Shown: one piece after another, positions 33,504 to 42,711 of the stretch
Layout of the letters: the number at the start of each line of letters is the position of its first letter
Position numbering within the stretch: the first letter of the stretch is position 1
Source: Actinomadura bangladeshensis
GTDB taxonomy: Bacteria > Actinomycetota > Actinomycetes > Streptosporangiales > Streptosporangiaceae
Direction of reading: 5' to 3'
NCBI RefSeq assembly: GCF_004348335.1
Contig: NZ_SMJW01000003.1
Span: 40,088-104,087 of the forward strand
Length of the DNA stretch: 64,000 bases
The notes under the pieces: generated by a model
The model's input: only the letters and a program-made list of their open reading frames with translations
The model's database searches: none
What the model was told of the DNA's origin: nothing
Position numbers and translations under genes: made by a program

Positions 33504-34877
33504 ATGGCGGATGTCCGGACGGCGCTGGCGGAGGTCGTCGGCGAGGAGCATGTGCTGGCAGGTGACGCGGTGCCGCCGGAGTACGGGCGGGACGAGTCGC
33601 TCGGCGTGACCGGCGTGCGGCCCGATCTGGTGGTGCGGCCCGCGGACGCCGGGCAGGTCGCGGCCGTGCTGCAGGTGGCCGGTGAGCACGGGCTGCCGGT
33701 GACGGCGCGCGGATCGGGGACGGGGCTGTCCGGAGCGGCGGTGCCGCGTCCGGGCGGGCTCGTGGTGTCGTTCGAGCGGATGAACCAGATCCTGGAGATC
33801 GACACGGACGGCCAGGTCGCGGTCGTGCAGCCCGGCGTCACGCTCGCGGAACTTGACGAAGCGACCGCCGCGCACGGCCTCGTCTACCCGATCTTCCCTG
33901 GCGAGGGCAGCGCCAGCATCGGCGGGACGGTCGCGACCAACGCGGGCGGCATGCACGCGGTGAAGGAGGGCGTGACCCGCCACCACGTGCTCGGGCTGGA
34001 GGCGGTGCTCCCCACCGGCGAGGTGATCCGAACGGGCGGCCGGTATGTGAAGACGTCCACCGGATACGACCTGACGCAGCTCATCGTGGGGTCGGAGGGC
34101 ACGCTCGCCCTGGTGACCGAGGTGACGCTGCGGCTGCGCGCCCGGCTGCCGCACCGGGCCGGGGTGCTGGCGCCGTTCCCCGACACGGAGGCGGTCACGG
34201 CGGCCGTGCCGCGGCTGACGGGCGGCGGGCTCGACCCGCTCGTGCTGGAGTACGTGGACCTCCTCGCGATGTCGGCGATCATGCAGAACGCCGGACTGGA
34301 CCTCGGCGTGCCGCAGGAGATCCAGGACGCCGCCGGCGCCTACCTGCTGGTGGTGCTGGAGAACCGTTCGGCGGACCGGCTGGACGAGGACGTCCAGACG
34401 CTCGGCGAGCAGCTGGCCGGGCTGGGCGCCGCCGACGTGTACGTCCTCACCGGCGACCCGCTCCGCAAGCTGATCACGGCGCGGGAGGGGGCGTTCTGGG
34501 CCGCGCGGAACGCCGGGGCGAACGCGATCGTGGACGCCGTCGTGCCCCGCGCCGCGCTGGCCCGGTTCTTCGCCGCCGTCCCCGCCATCGCCGACCGGCA
34601 CGGCGCGCTGATCGGCGGCTGCGGCCACGCCGGCGACGGCAACGTGCACCTGTCGGTGTTCCAGCCCGACGAGGACGCCCTGGCGAAGGTCATGGACGAG
34701 CTGCTCGCCGCCGCGGCGGAGCTGGGTGGGACGATCAGCGGAGAGCACGGTATCGGACGAGAGAAGATCCGCCATTTCCTCGCCCTGGAGGACCCGGCGA
34801 AGGTGGCGCTGATGCGGCGGATCAAGACATCCTTCGACCCGGACGGGATACTCAACCCGGGCGTCCTGTTCGGCTGA
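33504..34877 (+). CDS. FAD-binding oxidase/dehydrogenase (GlcD family)
   Basis: A 457-residue flavoprotein of the glycolate oxidase GlcD/D-lactate dehydrogenase family, which oxidises 2-hydroxy acids to 2-oxo acids. The FAD-binding PCMH domain carries VTARGSGTGLSGAAVPRPGG near residues 67-86 and GEGSASIGGTVATNAGGMHAV near 135-155. The C-terminal domain has the active-site GGCGHAGDGNVHLSV and terminal GEHGIGREKI. Complete in length; GGAGGGAA precedes the ATG. It leads directly into a ThDP enzyme with a 14-base gap, so the pair is likely one operon handling a hydroxy/oxo acid. Confidence 0.88.
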   Translation: MADVRTALAEVVGEEHVLAGDAVPPEYGRDESLGVTGVRPDLVVRPADAGQVAAVLQVAGEHGLPVTARGSGTGLSGAAVPRPGGLVVSFERMNQILEIDTDGQVAVVQPGVTLAELDEATAAHGLVYPIFPGEGSASIGGTVATNAGGMHAVKEGVTRHHVLGLEAVLPTGEVIRTGGRYVKTSTGYDLTQLIVGSEGTLALVTEVTLRLRARLPHRAGVLAPFPDTEAVTAAVPRLTGGGLDPLVLEYVDLLAMSAIMQNAGLDLGVPQEIQDAAGAYLLVVLENRSADRLDEDVQTLGEQLAGLGAADVYVLTGDPLRKLITAREGAFWAARNAGANAIVDAVVPRAALARFFAAVPAIADRHGALIGGCGHAGDGNVHLSVFQPDEDALAKVMDELLAAAAELGGTISGEHGIGREKIRHFLALEDPAKVALMRRIKTSFDPDGILNPGVLFG

Positions 34878-34891
34878 GATCGGAGTTGCGT

Positions 34892-36433
34892 ATGAACGGC
34901 GCGCAGGCCATGGTGCGGACGTTGGCGGAGGCCGGCGTCGGGGTGTGGTTCGCCAATCCGGGTACGTCCGAGCTGCATCTGGTGGCGGCGCTGGACGGCG
35001 AGCCGCGTGCGAGGGGCGTGCTGTGCCTGTTCGAGGGCGTCGCGACGGGTGCGGCCGACGGGTACGGGCGGATGGCGCCCGATCCGGCCGCCGTGCTGCT
35101 GCACCTCGGGCCGGGGCTCGGGAACGGGCTCGCGAACCTGCACAACGCGCGGCGGGCCGGGACGCCGGTCGTGACCGTCATCGGCGACCACGCGACGAGC
35201 CATGAGCGGTTCGACGCGCCGCTCCAGTCGGACATCGCGGCGGTGGCCGGGTCGGTGTCGGCCTGGATGCGGCGCCCGGTGGACGTGGCCGAGGCGGGCA
35301 AGGCGGCGGCCGAGGCCGTCGCGGCGGCGCGGGCCGCGGGCGTCGCCACCCTGGTGGTGCCCGCCGACGTCGCCTGGTCGGAGGGCGGCGACGTGGCGGT
35401 GGAGCCGCCCGCCCTTGCCCGCGAGCCGGTGGCGGAGGGCGCGCTCGAACCGGCCGCCGCCGCGCTCGCGAGCGGCGAACCCTGCGTCGTGCTGATCGGC
35501 GGCGACGCGACCCGGCGCGGCGGGCTGGAGGCCGCCGGGCGGATCGCGGCGGCGACCGGGGCGCGGGTGCTGTGCGAGACGTTCCCGGCGCGGCTGGAGC
35601 GGGGCGCCGGGCTCCCGGCGGTGGAGCGGCTCGCCTACCTGGGCGAGATGGCGGCGGCGCAGCTCGACGGCGCCCGGCACATCATCCTGGCGGGCGCGCG
35701 GCGTCCCGTGACGTTCTTCGCCTACCCCGGCAAGCCGGGCGACCTGGTACCGGACGGCTGCCAGGTGCACGACCTCGGCGCGGACGCGCTGGGCCCGCTC
35801 GCCGACGCGGTCGGCGGGGACGCGGTTCCGGCGCTGCAGGTGGCGGCGCGGCCGGACGTCCCGACCGGGGCGCTCACCGGGGAGAGCGCCGCCGCCGTCA
35901 TCGGCGCGCTGCTGCCCGAGGGCGCGATCGTGTCGGACGAGGCCAACACGTCCGGGCTGTGGCTCCCGGGCGCCACCGCCGGCGCGCCGCCGCACGACTG
36001 GCTGTCGCTGACCGGCGGTGCGATCGGGCAGGGCCTGCCCGTCGCGACCGGCGCCGCGATCGCCTGCCCGGACCGCCCGGTCGTCTGCATGGAGGCCGAC
36101 GGCAGCGCCATGTACACGCTGTCCGCGCTGTGGACGCAGGCCCGCGAGGGGCTCGACGTCACGACCGTCGTGTTCAACAACGGCTCGTACGCGATCCTGT
36201 CGATGGAGACGACGCGGGTCGGCGCCGTCCCCGCGCCGCCCGAGGAGGGGACCATCACGCGGGACATGGTCGACCTGTCGCGGCCGGCCCTCGATTTCGT
36301 CGCGCTGGCGTCCGGGATGGGCGTGCCGGCGTCCCGCGCGCACACGGCCGAGGAACTCGCCGACCAGTTCGGCAAGGCGCTCGCCGAACCGGGCCCGCAC
36401 CTCATCGAGGCGGTCGTCCCACCCCTGGGCTAA
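34892..36433 (+). CDS. Thiamine diphosphate-dependent enzyme (acetolactate synthase-like)
   Basis: A 513-residue ThDP enzyme of the acetolactate synthase/benzoylformate decarboxylase type. The activating Glu sits in LCLFEGVATGAADGYG near residues 45-60. The cofactor motif reads EADGSAMYTL near residue 400, with Ala-Asp-Gly in place of the usual Gly-Asp-Gly, and ends in VVFNNGSYAIL. The family is often annotated as IlvB-like but is distinct from the biosynthetic enzyme: no regulatory subunit gene is near. With the GlcD-type flavoprotein just upstream, an oxo-acid decarboxylation or carboligation is plausible. ATG at 34892 with CGGAG upstream. Confidence 0.82.
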   Translation: MNGAQAMVRTLAEAGVGVWFANPGTSELHLVAALDGEPRARGVLCLFEGVATGAADGYGRMAPDPAAVLLHLGPGLGNGLANLHNARRAGTPVVTVIGDHATSHERFDAPLQSDIAAVAGSVSAWMRRPVDVAEAGKAAAEAVAAARAAGVATLVVPADVAWSEGGDVAVEPPALAREPVAEGALEPAAAALASGEPCVVLIGGDATRRGGLEAAGRIAAATGARVLCETFPARLERGAGLPAVERLAYLGEMAAAQLDGARHIILAGARRPVTFFAYPGKPGDLVPDGCQVHDLGADALGPLADAVGGDAVPALQVAARPDVPTGALTGESAAAVIGALLPEGAIVSDEANTSGLWLPGATAGAPPHDWLSLTGGAIGQGLPVATGAAIACPDRPVVCMEADGSAMYTLSALWTQAREGLDVTTVVFNNGSYAILSMETTRVGAVPAPPEEGTITRDMVDLSRPALDFVALASGMGVPASRAHTAEELADQFGKALAEPGPHLIEAVVPPLG

Positions 36434-36437
36434 TTCC

Positions 36438-36503
36438 GCGTTGACCTGCGGCGTGTTGTTGTTATCCGCCTTGCCATAACAACAACACGCCGCAGGTCAA
36501 CGC
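36438..36503. repeat. Long hairpin repeat, copy 2 (28-bp stem, 10-nt loop)
   Basis: Arm 36438-36465 is the exact complement of arm 36476-36503; the loop is 36466-36475. It starts 4 bases after the ThDP-enzyme stop and includes the stop codon of the convergent FGGY kinase (36497-36499). Sequence differs from copy 1 by two swapped base pairs and from copy 3 only in the outer pair and the loop. Confidence 0.88.
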
Positions 36504-38050
36504 ATTGCGAGGCGGCGGAACATGCGGCGCTGGCTCCGGTAGAGGCCGGGGAACTCCCGGTAGAGGCGCTCGTACTCCGCCCCGGCAGTGGCGTCGGGGC
36601 GGAAGACGCGGTCGACGCGGGTCCGGACGTCCTCGCGGCGGACGGCGCCCAGCGACAGCGCGGCGAAGACCGCCTGGCCGCGCAGCGTCGCGTTGATCGG
36701 GTCCTCGACCCGTTCGACGGTGCGGCCGAGCACGTCCGCGTGGATCCGGCACCACAGGTCGGACCGGGCGCCGCCGCCGATCATCCGGACCGGGTCGAGG
36801 CGCCGCCCGGCGAACCGCTCGACCGCCTCGTGCAGCCACCGGCTGTTGTAGGCGACGCCCTCCAGCACCGCGCGGACGAGGTCGTCCTGCGTGGTGGTGA
36901 GCGACAGGTTGTGGAAGCCGGCGCGGGCGTCGCGGTCGTCCACCGGGGACCGCTCGCCGTCCAGCCAGGGGGTGAAGATGACGCCGTGGCTGCCCGGCGG
37001 GACGGCGGCGGCGCGGGCCACCAGGCGCTCGTAGTCGGAGTCGCCGGTGGCGGACGCGCCGAGCACGGTCTCGTTCAGCCATTGCAGGCACCGGCCGCCG
37101 GTCTCGTGGTTGTCGGCGACGACGTAAGAGCCCGCCGCCAGCCCCGGCACGCTGGCGATGGAGCGCAGCACGTCGGTCTTCTTGAACGGCACCGACAGCC
37201 CGATCCAGGATGTCGTGCTGATCGCGAGATGGGCCTGGAAGTCGTCCAGCGTCCCGGCGCCGCAGACCGCCGCGTGCAGGTCGGGCAGGCCGGTGACCAC
37301 CGGCAGGCCCTCCGGCACGCCGAGTTCGCCCGCCGCCCGGGCGGAGACGGTGCCGACCACCGAGCCGATGGGGCGCAGCGGCGGGAGCCTGCCGGTGTCG
37401 ATCCCGGCGCGGCGGGCCAGTCCGCCGTCGTAGCGCAGGACGTCCGGGCGCCGGTTGTCGGTCAGCCACGCCGCCGTCATGGACGCGTGCGTGGCGGCCG
37501 GGACGCCGGTCATCCGCATCGTCAGGTAGTCCACGGGCTCCAGGAACCAGCGCGCCGCCGCGTACACGTCCGGCATCTCGTGCCGCAGGAACAGCAGGTG
37601 CCCGATCGGGTCGGCGCCCGACGGCGACGGGGCCCCGCCCGTCCGCCGCACCCAGGCGAGGGCGTTGCGCGGCGCGAACCCGGCGACCGGCCCCGCGATG
37701 ACGTCCCGGGAGTAGGGCGCGCCGCGCGTGTCGTCGTACAGCAGGCAGTCGCCGACGGGACGGCCCTCGGCGTCCACCGGCACGGTGCTGGCCCACTGCC
37801 CGGTGCAGGACGCGGCGACGACCTGCTCCGGCCGGACGCCTCCGGCGGCCATGGCCTTCCGGGCGGCCTCGGTGAGCAGCCGCCACCACTCCTCCGCGTC
37901 CTGCGTGGACGCGCCGCCGCCCGGCCGGCGGGTGGTGAGCAGGGCGAACTCGCAGCTGAGGATCTCGCCGGTCAGCGAGACCAGGCCGGCCTTCAGCCCG
38001 GTCGAGCCGAGGTCGGCGGTGAGGACGCAGCGCTCGCGCGGCGCGGACAT
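36497..38050 (-). CDS. FGGY-family carbohydrate kinase
   Basis: A 517-residue sugar kinase of the xylulokinase/gluconokinase type. The phosphate-1 motif is LTADLGSTGLKAGL at about residues 9-22, the C-terminal nucleotide motif GGGARSDLWCRIHADVLGR near 425-443, and the FGGY signature family region (HGVIFTPWLDGERSP) near 349-363. The predicted reaction is ATP-dependent phosphorylation of a sugar or polyol. The stop codon lies in the hairpin shared with the opposite gene. It follows the PLP enzyme by 17 bases, suggesting co-transcription. Substrate not resolved. Confidence 0.88.
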   Translation of the reverse strand: MSAPRERCVLTADLGSTGLKAGLVSLTGEILSCEFALLTTRRPGGGASTQDAEEWWRLLTEAARKAMAAGGVRPEQVVAASCTGQWASTVPVDAEGRPVGDCLLYDDTRGAPYSRDVIAGPVAGFAPRNALAWVRRTGGAPSPSGADPIGHLLFLRHEMPDVYAAARWFLEPVDYLTMRMTGVPAATHASMTAAWLTDNRRPDVLRYDGGLARRAGIDTGRLPPLRPIGSVVGTVSARAAGELGVPEGLPVVTGLPDLHAAVCGAGTLDDFQAHLAISTTSWIGLSVPFKKTDVLRSIASVPGLAAGSYVVADNHETGGRCLQWLNETVLGASATGDSDYERLVARAAAVPPGSHGVIFTPWLDGERSPVDDRDARAGFHNLSLTTTQDDLVRAVLEGVAYNSRWLHEAVERFAGRRLDPVRMIGGGARSDLWCRIHADVLGRTVERVEDPINATLRGQAVFAALSLGAVRREDVRTRVDRVFRPDATAGAEYERLYREFPGLYRSQRRMFRRLAMR

Positions 38051-38067
38051 GCCCCTGCCCCGCCTCG

Positions 38068-39456
38068 TCAGCGGGCGGACGGCGGCAGCGACTGCTGGGT
38101 GTCGAGCATTCCGGCCATGACCTGCCGGATGAAGTCGTCCGCCTCATGGGTGAGCCCGCCCGGCACTCCCCCGTACACCGCGCCCGACATGGGCGCCTCC
38201 CCCGCCTTCTCCTGCTTCAGTGCGTATTCGACGGCTTCGGCGAGGTCGGCGGCGAAGGCCTCCGCGACGCCCGGCCGGGTCTGCGGCCGGGTCACCGCCA
38301 TATGGACGGCGTTCGGGTACTGCTGCCCGTTGAGCCGCCAGCCGCGTCCCGCCATGGAGTCGTACACGTGGTAGATGTCGAACTCGTCCGAAGTGAAGCT
38401 GAACAGGAACGTCGGCTCGCCCAGCACCCGCAGTTCCGGGTGCGACCGGACCGCGCCGATCATCCGGCGGGCCGTCTCGAAGATCCGCGCGGCGTGGCGC
38501 CGGTACCCCGAGCGCCCGAGCCTGACCATCCCGGCCCAGGTGGCCGCGAGCAGGCCGCCCGACCGCGAGCCCTCGATGCCCGGCGAGAGGTACTTCCCGC
38601 CGCTCCATCCCGTGTCGAGGAAGTAGAGCGCGTTGCGCAGCGCGCCGTCGCGGAACAGCAGCGTGGACGTGCCCTTCAGCCCGTACCCGTACTTGTGGGT
38701 GTCGGCGGAGATGCTGGTGACGCCCGGCAGCCGGAAGTCGAACACCGGGACGTCCAGGCCCAGTTCCTCACCGAACGGGAGGATGAACCCGCCAAGGCAG
38801 GCGTCCACGTGCAGGCCGACGCCCCGGGACAGGGCCAGTTCGGACAGCTCCGCGATCGGGTCGATCGTCCCGTAGCCGTAGTTGCCGGCCGAGCCGACCA
38901 GCGCGACCGTGTCCGCGTCGATGAGGTCCGCCGCGGCGTCGACGTCCACCAGGGTCGTGCGCGGGTCGACCGGCGCCCGCCGCACCTCGATGCCGAACAG
39001 GTGCCCGGCCTTGTCGAACGCGGGATGCGCGGTCTCGGGCTTGACGATGTTCGGCCGTTCCAGGCCGGCGGCGTCGCGGTAGGCGAGCATCGCGTGCAGG
39101 ATGCTGCCGGTGCCGCCGGTCGTGACGATCCCGGCAGGCTCCGTCCCGGTGACGGCGCCGGCGTGCATGAGGTCGAGGGTCATGGCGAGGATCTCGCCCT
39201 CGAACTTCGTCGCGCTGGGGAACATGTCCCGCTGCAGGACGTTCGCGTGGCCGAACAGCCCGTACGTCTCCGCCATGAAGGCGTAGTGGCGGTGGTCGCC
39301 GCAGTAGACCGTCCCGGACGCCTTGCCGGTCTCCCAGAAGGCGTCCTCCGCGCCCGCCATCTCCCGCAGTTCGGCGAGGATCTCCTCCGGGGGCCGGCCG
39401 TCCTCGGGGAGCCGCTCGTGGACCTCGAACCGGTCGGCGTAGGGGTAGTCCGTCAC
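38068..39456 (-). CDS. PLP-dependent lyase/decarboxylase, sphingosine-phosphate-lyase-like
   Basis: A 462-residue pyridoxal-phosphate enzyme of the group II decarboxylase fold. The PLP lysine lies in SISADTHKYGYGLKGTSTLL, about residues 249-268, whose DTHKYG(Y/F).PKG.S pattern is typical of sphingosine-1-phosphate lyases and relatives; HVDACLGGF carries the PLP aspartate. GTG at 39456 with a strong GGGAGGG site upstream. Bacterial S1P-lyase-like enzymes cleave phosphorylated amino-alcohols or amino acids; the downstream kinase could supply a phosphorylated substrate, but this link is inference. Confidence 0.85.
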   Translation of the reverse strand: MTDYPYADRFEVHERLPEDGRPPEEILAELREMAGAEDAFWETGKASGTVYCGDHRHYAFMAETYGLFGHANVLQRDMFPSATKFEGEILAMTLDLMHAGAVTGTEPAGIVTTGGTGSILHAMLAYRDAAGLERPNIVKPETAHPAFDKAGHLFGIEVRRAPVDPRTTLVDVDAAADLIDADTVALVGSAGNYGYGTIDPIAELSELALSRGVGLHVDACLGGFILPFGEELGLDVPVFDFRLPGVTSISADTHKYGYGLKGTSTLLFRDGALRNALYFLDTGWSGGKYLSPGIEGSRSGGLLAATWAGMVRLGRSGYRRHAARIFETARRMIGAVRSHPELRVLGEPTFLFSFTSDEFDIYHVYDSMAGRGWRLNGQQYPNAVHMAVTRPQTRPGVAEAFAADLAEAVEYALKQEKAGEAPMSGAVYGGVPGGLTHEADDFIRQVMAGMLDTQQSLPPSAR

Positions 39457-39620
39457 GTTTCCCGCCCTCCGTGCCCGCGCGTCCGCCTCGGCACGGCGCG
39501 CCGTGCCCACGATCGTCGGCCGGACGGAAACGCGAAGGTAGGGGCTTTCGTCCCCCCGGCCGGTGCCGTTCGGCCCGGCCGGAGGGACGCCGTGACGCGG
39601 GACGCCGTGACGCGGGAGGG

Positions 39621-40763
39621 TCAGACGCCGAGGCCGCGGCCGATGATCTCCTTCATGATCTCGGTGGTGCCGCCGAAGATCGTCTGGATGCGGACGTCCT
39701 GGTACGCCTTCGCGATCGGGTACTCGGTCATGTAGCCGTAGCCGCCGTGGAGCTGGACGCAGCGGTCGACGACCCGCTTGAGCAGCTCGGTGTTCCACCA
39801 CTTGAGCATCGCGGCCTCGTCGGCGGTGAGCTCCCCCTCGCTCTCCTTGAGGATGCACTCGTCGGTGAACGAGCGGGCGATGGTCAGCTCGGTCTTCATC
39901 TCGGCGAGCGTGAAGCGGTTGTGCTGGAACTTGCCGATCGGGCGGCCGAACGCCTCGCGCGTCTTGCAGTACTCGAGGGTCTGCGCGAACGCGTCCTCGG
40001 CGGCGGCCATCGCGGTCGCGCCGATGGACAGCCGCTCGCGGGCGAGGTTCGTCATCAGGTAGATGAAGCCCATGCCCTCCTCGCCGAGGAGGTTCGCCTT
40101 CGGGACGCGGACGTTGTCGAAGAACAGCTCGGCGGTGTCCTGCGCGTGCATGCCGACCTTGTCGAGGTTGCGGCCGCGCTCGAAGCCGGCCATCCCGCGC
40201 TCGACGGCGAGGAGGCTGACGCCCTTGGCCCCGGCGGACGGGTCGGTCTTCGCGACGACGATGACGAGGTCGGCGAGGATGCCGTTGGAGATGAACGTCT
40301 TCGACCCGTTCAGGACGTAGTCGTCGCCGTCCTTGACCGCGGTGGTCTTGATGCCCTGCAGGTCGGAGCCGGCGGCGGGCTCGGTCATCGCGATCGCGGT
40401 GATGATCTCACCGGAGCAGTAGCCGGGGAACCAGCGCCGCTTCTGCTCCTCCGTGCAGAGCTGGCGCAGGTAGCCGCCGTTGATGTCGTTGTGGACGGCG
40501 AAGCCGGGGCCGTGGACGCCGGCCTTCGCCAGCTCCTCGTTGAAGATGACGTAGTAGCGGTAGTCGTCGTTGCCGCCGCCCCCGTACTCCTCCGGCATGT
40601 CGATGCCGAGCAGGCCCGCGCGCCCCGCCGCCAGCCACACCTCGCGCGAGACGATGCCGTCCTTCTCCCACTGCTCGTGGTGGGGCGCGGCCTCCTTCGC
40701 GATGAAGGAGCGCACCATGTCGCGGAAGGCGTCGTGCTCGCCCGTGTAGATGTCCCGTCCCAT
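39621..40763 (-). CDS. Acyl-CoA dehydrogenase
   Basis: A 380-residue FAD-dependent dehydrogenase that introduces the alpha-beta double bond into acyl-CoA and passes electrons to ETF. It shows ITAIAMTEPAAGSDLQGIKT at about residues 115-134, the FISNGILADLVIVVAKT region, and the C-terminal QLHGGYGYMTEYPIAKAYQD with the base-bearing context expected of long/medium-chain types. Length is standard. It is divergently transcribed from a MerR regulator across 78 bases containing an inverted repeat, so local control is likely. Confidence 0.93.
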   Translation of the reverse strand: MGRDIYTGEHDAFRDMVRSFIAKEAAPHHEQWEKDGIVSREVWLAAGRAGLLGIDMPEEYGGGGNDDYRYYVIFNEELAKAGVHGPGFAVHNDINGGYLRQLCTEEQKRRWFPGYCSGEIITAIAMTEPAAGSDLQGIKTTAVKDGDDYVLNGSKTFISNGILADLVIVVAKTDPSAGAKGVSLLAVERGMAGFERGRNLDKVGMHAQDTAELFFDNVRVPKANLLGEEGMGFIYLMTNLARERLSIGATAMAAAEDAFAQTLEYCKTREAFGRPIGKFQHNRFTLAEMKTELTIARSFTDECILKESEGELTADEAAMLKWWNTELLKRVVDRCVQLHGGYGYMTEYPIAKAYQDVRIQTIFGGTTEIMKEIIGRGLGV

Positions 40764-40806
40764 CCGGCGGTCTCCCTCATGTAAGTACGTGCTGATACAG
40801 AGTTAA

Positions 40807-40827
40807 TGTAACACTGGTGCTGTCACA
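40807..40827. promoter_or_regulatory. Candidate operator between acyl-CoA dehydrogenase and MerR genes
   Basis: TGTAACA (40807-40813) and TGTCACA (40821-40827) form an imperfect inverted repeat (6 of 7 pairs) with a 7-base spacer, midway between the divergent starts. It is the natural binding site candidate for the adjacent MerR protein. Confidence 0.4.
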
Positions 40828-40841
40828 TAGAGGGAGGCGGG

Positions 40842-41543
40842 ATGGAGCTCACCGTCGACGAGCTGGCCTCGCGCGCCGGGGTCACCGTCCGGACCGTGCG
40901 GTTCTACGCCGGGCGCGGCCTGCTCCCGCCCCCCAGGCTGCGCGGGCGCACCGGGCTCTACGGCCCCGATCACCTCGCGCGGCTCGAACTCGTCCGGGAG
41001 CTCCAGTCGCTCGGCCTGACGCTCGCCTCCATCGAGAAGCACCTGCAGAGGATTCCCGTGGACGCGCCGGCCGAAGACCTCGCGCTGCAGCGGGCGCTGC
41101 TGTCGCCGTGGGCGCCGGAGCAGCCCGAGGACCTCGACCGGGCCGAACTCGACCGGCGGGCCGGGCGGCACCTCGACGACGAGACGATCAAGCGGCTGGA
41201 GGCCCTCGGCGTCGTCGAGCGGGTGGCCGGCGACGTCATCCGGGTCGTCAGCCCGGCGCTGCTCGGCATCAGCGCCGAACTGGCCGAGCTGCCGATGCCG
41301 CTGGACACGCTGATCGCGTCCCATGAGGCCGTCGACCGGCACACGACCGCGCTGGCCGCCGAGCTCCAGCAGGTCTTCCAGGACACCGTCGTCCGCCCCT
41401 ACCGGGAGGGCGGGCGGTCGCCGCAGGAGCGCGAGCGGCTCATGGAGATGGCGGGGAAGCTCAAGCCGCTGATGATCCAGTCGCTGGTGACGTCGTTCCA
41501 GCGGGCCGTCGACAAGGCCATCCGCCGGTCCGTGCCGGACTGA
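40842..41543 (+). CDS. MerR-family transcriptional regulator
   Basis: A 233-residue regulator with an N-terminal winged helix-turn-helix (VDELASRAGVTVRTVRFYAG, about residues 4-23, then TGLYGPDHLARLELVRELQ) and a long helical C-terminus rather than a metal-binding loop. The effector domain is of the non-cysteine type, common for regulators of fatty-acid or drug responses. GGGAGGCGGG precedes the ATG. Divergent from an acyl-CoA dehydrogenase, the likely target. Confidence 0.9.
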   Translation: MELTVDELASRAGVTVRTVRFYAGRGLLPPPRLRGRTGLYGPDHLARLELVRELQSLGLTLASIEKHLQRIPVDAPAEDLALQRALLSPWAPEQPEDLDRAELDRRAGRHLDDETIKRLEALGVVERVAGDVIRVVSPALLGISAELAELPMPLDTLIASHEAVDRHTTALAAELQQVFQDTVVRPYREGGRSPQERERLMEMAGKLKPLMIQSLVTSFQRAVDKAIRRSVPD

Positions 41544-41629
41544 CCCGCCTGGCGCGGCGATGCCGGCCCGCGAACGTGGACGCCTCCGGGCCGGCCTGCC
41601 CGCCCTCCCCGGGGACCGGGGACCAGGGA

Positions 41630-42577
41630 TCAGGCGCGCTGGGCGGCGGTGTGGTTGAGCCCCTCGCGGACCTGGCGAGCGAGGGTGACCGGGTCGCCGA
41701 CCTTGAACATGTGGGAGAAGAACAGCTGCGGGTGCTCCGCGGTCTCCTGGTTGTAGAGGCATCCGACCTGCCAGCGGTGGCGGCGCATGGTCCTCATGAC
41801 CGGCTGCACCTCCCCGGAGGTCATCGAGAAGTCGGGCACCACGGCCGCCATCCCCTTGCCGACCGGCTGGAACTGCACGTTGGTGGACACGCCCAGGTCC
41901 GGGTCGACGCGGATGCCGCCGAGGCGGATCTTGTCGGTGCGCCGCACGGTCACGGTGACGATCCCGTTCTCGCCGACCATGGCGTCCCCGCCGAGGATCT
42001 TGCCCAGCCGCTCCGCCGGAAGCGGGGTCTCGGGGTGCTTCGGCAGGGTCTGCGGCAGCGGGGTGGAGGTGTCGCGGCGGATGACGTCGTGGATGGCCCC
42101 GGCCAGCTTGCGCGGGTCGCCCACCGCCCTGAAGTGCGTGAACCAGACCATCGGCTCGAGATCGTAGAGGTGCTGGTGCTGGGCCTGGAAGACGATGCCG
42201 TGGGCGAGATACCCGTCGATGACCCGCTGGATCTCCTGCGGGCGCAGCGCCAGGTCGCCGTTCATGATCGCCCTGTTCCGGCCGATCGACTGGAAGAACA
42301 CCTCGTGCTGGATCTGGAAGCCGTCCTCGAACCGCACCCGCGGCTGCCCGCCGGTGACCTTCAGGTCCTTGCGGTCGATGTCGATCTCGAGGACCCCGCT
42401 CTTGCTCACGGTCCCCTCGGCCTGCATGATCCTCTCGATCTCCTTGACCGGGAGCCGCCCGGTATCCGCGGCGTTGGCCGGCGCACCCGCCGTGGTCAGC
42501 CCCACGATGAGGGGGACGGACGCCAGAAGGCCGCCCCACGCCCGGCGCCGCGCGCCACCTGTCAGGAAACCTGTCAC
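41630..42577 (-). CDS. Secreted DUF1259 protein (two DUF1259 repeats)
   Basis: A 315-residue exported protein. After a signal peptide (basic start, cleavage near APANAA at about residue 36) there are two copies of a ~125-residue DUF1259 domain, at about 38-165 and 175-310. Each has an ‘E-I-D-x-x-x-x/V-T-V-x’ strand, a ‘HQHLYDLEPMVWFTHF’ or ‘YNQETAEHPQLFFSHM’ strand and an ending helix. The family (including LppY/LpqO of mycobacteria) has no known activity. The GTG at 42577 has AAGGAGGA five bases upstream. Confidence 0.85.
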   Translation of the reverse strand: MTGFLTGGARRRAWGGLLASVPLIVGLTTAGAPANAADTGRLPVKEIERIMQAEGTVSKSGVLEIDIDRKDLKVTGGQPRVRFEDGFQIQHEVFFQSIGRNRAIMNGDLALRPQEIQRVIDGYLAHGIVFQAQHQHLYDLEPMVWFTHFRAVGDPRKLAGAIHDVIRRDTSTPLPQTLPKHPETPLPAERLGKILGGDAMVGENGIVTVTVRRTDKIRLGGIRVDPDLGVSTNVQFQPVGKGMAAVVPDFSMTSGEVQPVMRTMRRHRWQVGCLYNQETAEHPQLFFSHMFKVGDPVTLARQVREGLNHTAAQRA

Positions 42578-42711
42578 TGAATCCTCCTTCGGGTCTTGCT
42601 TCGCCCCCTTCCCGGAGCCGGGTCGCACAAATCCGAAGAGTAGTCAAGTGTTCACTCAGAGTAGCCAAGCCTCGACGTTGCGGACTATGCCGCGAATCGG
42701 AGGCCGGCCGG

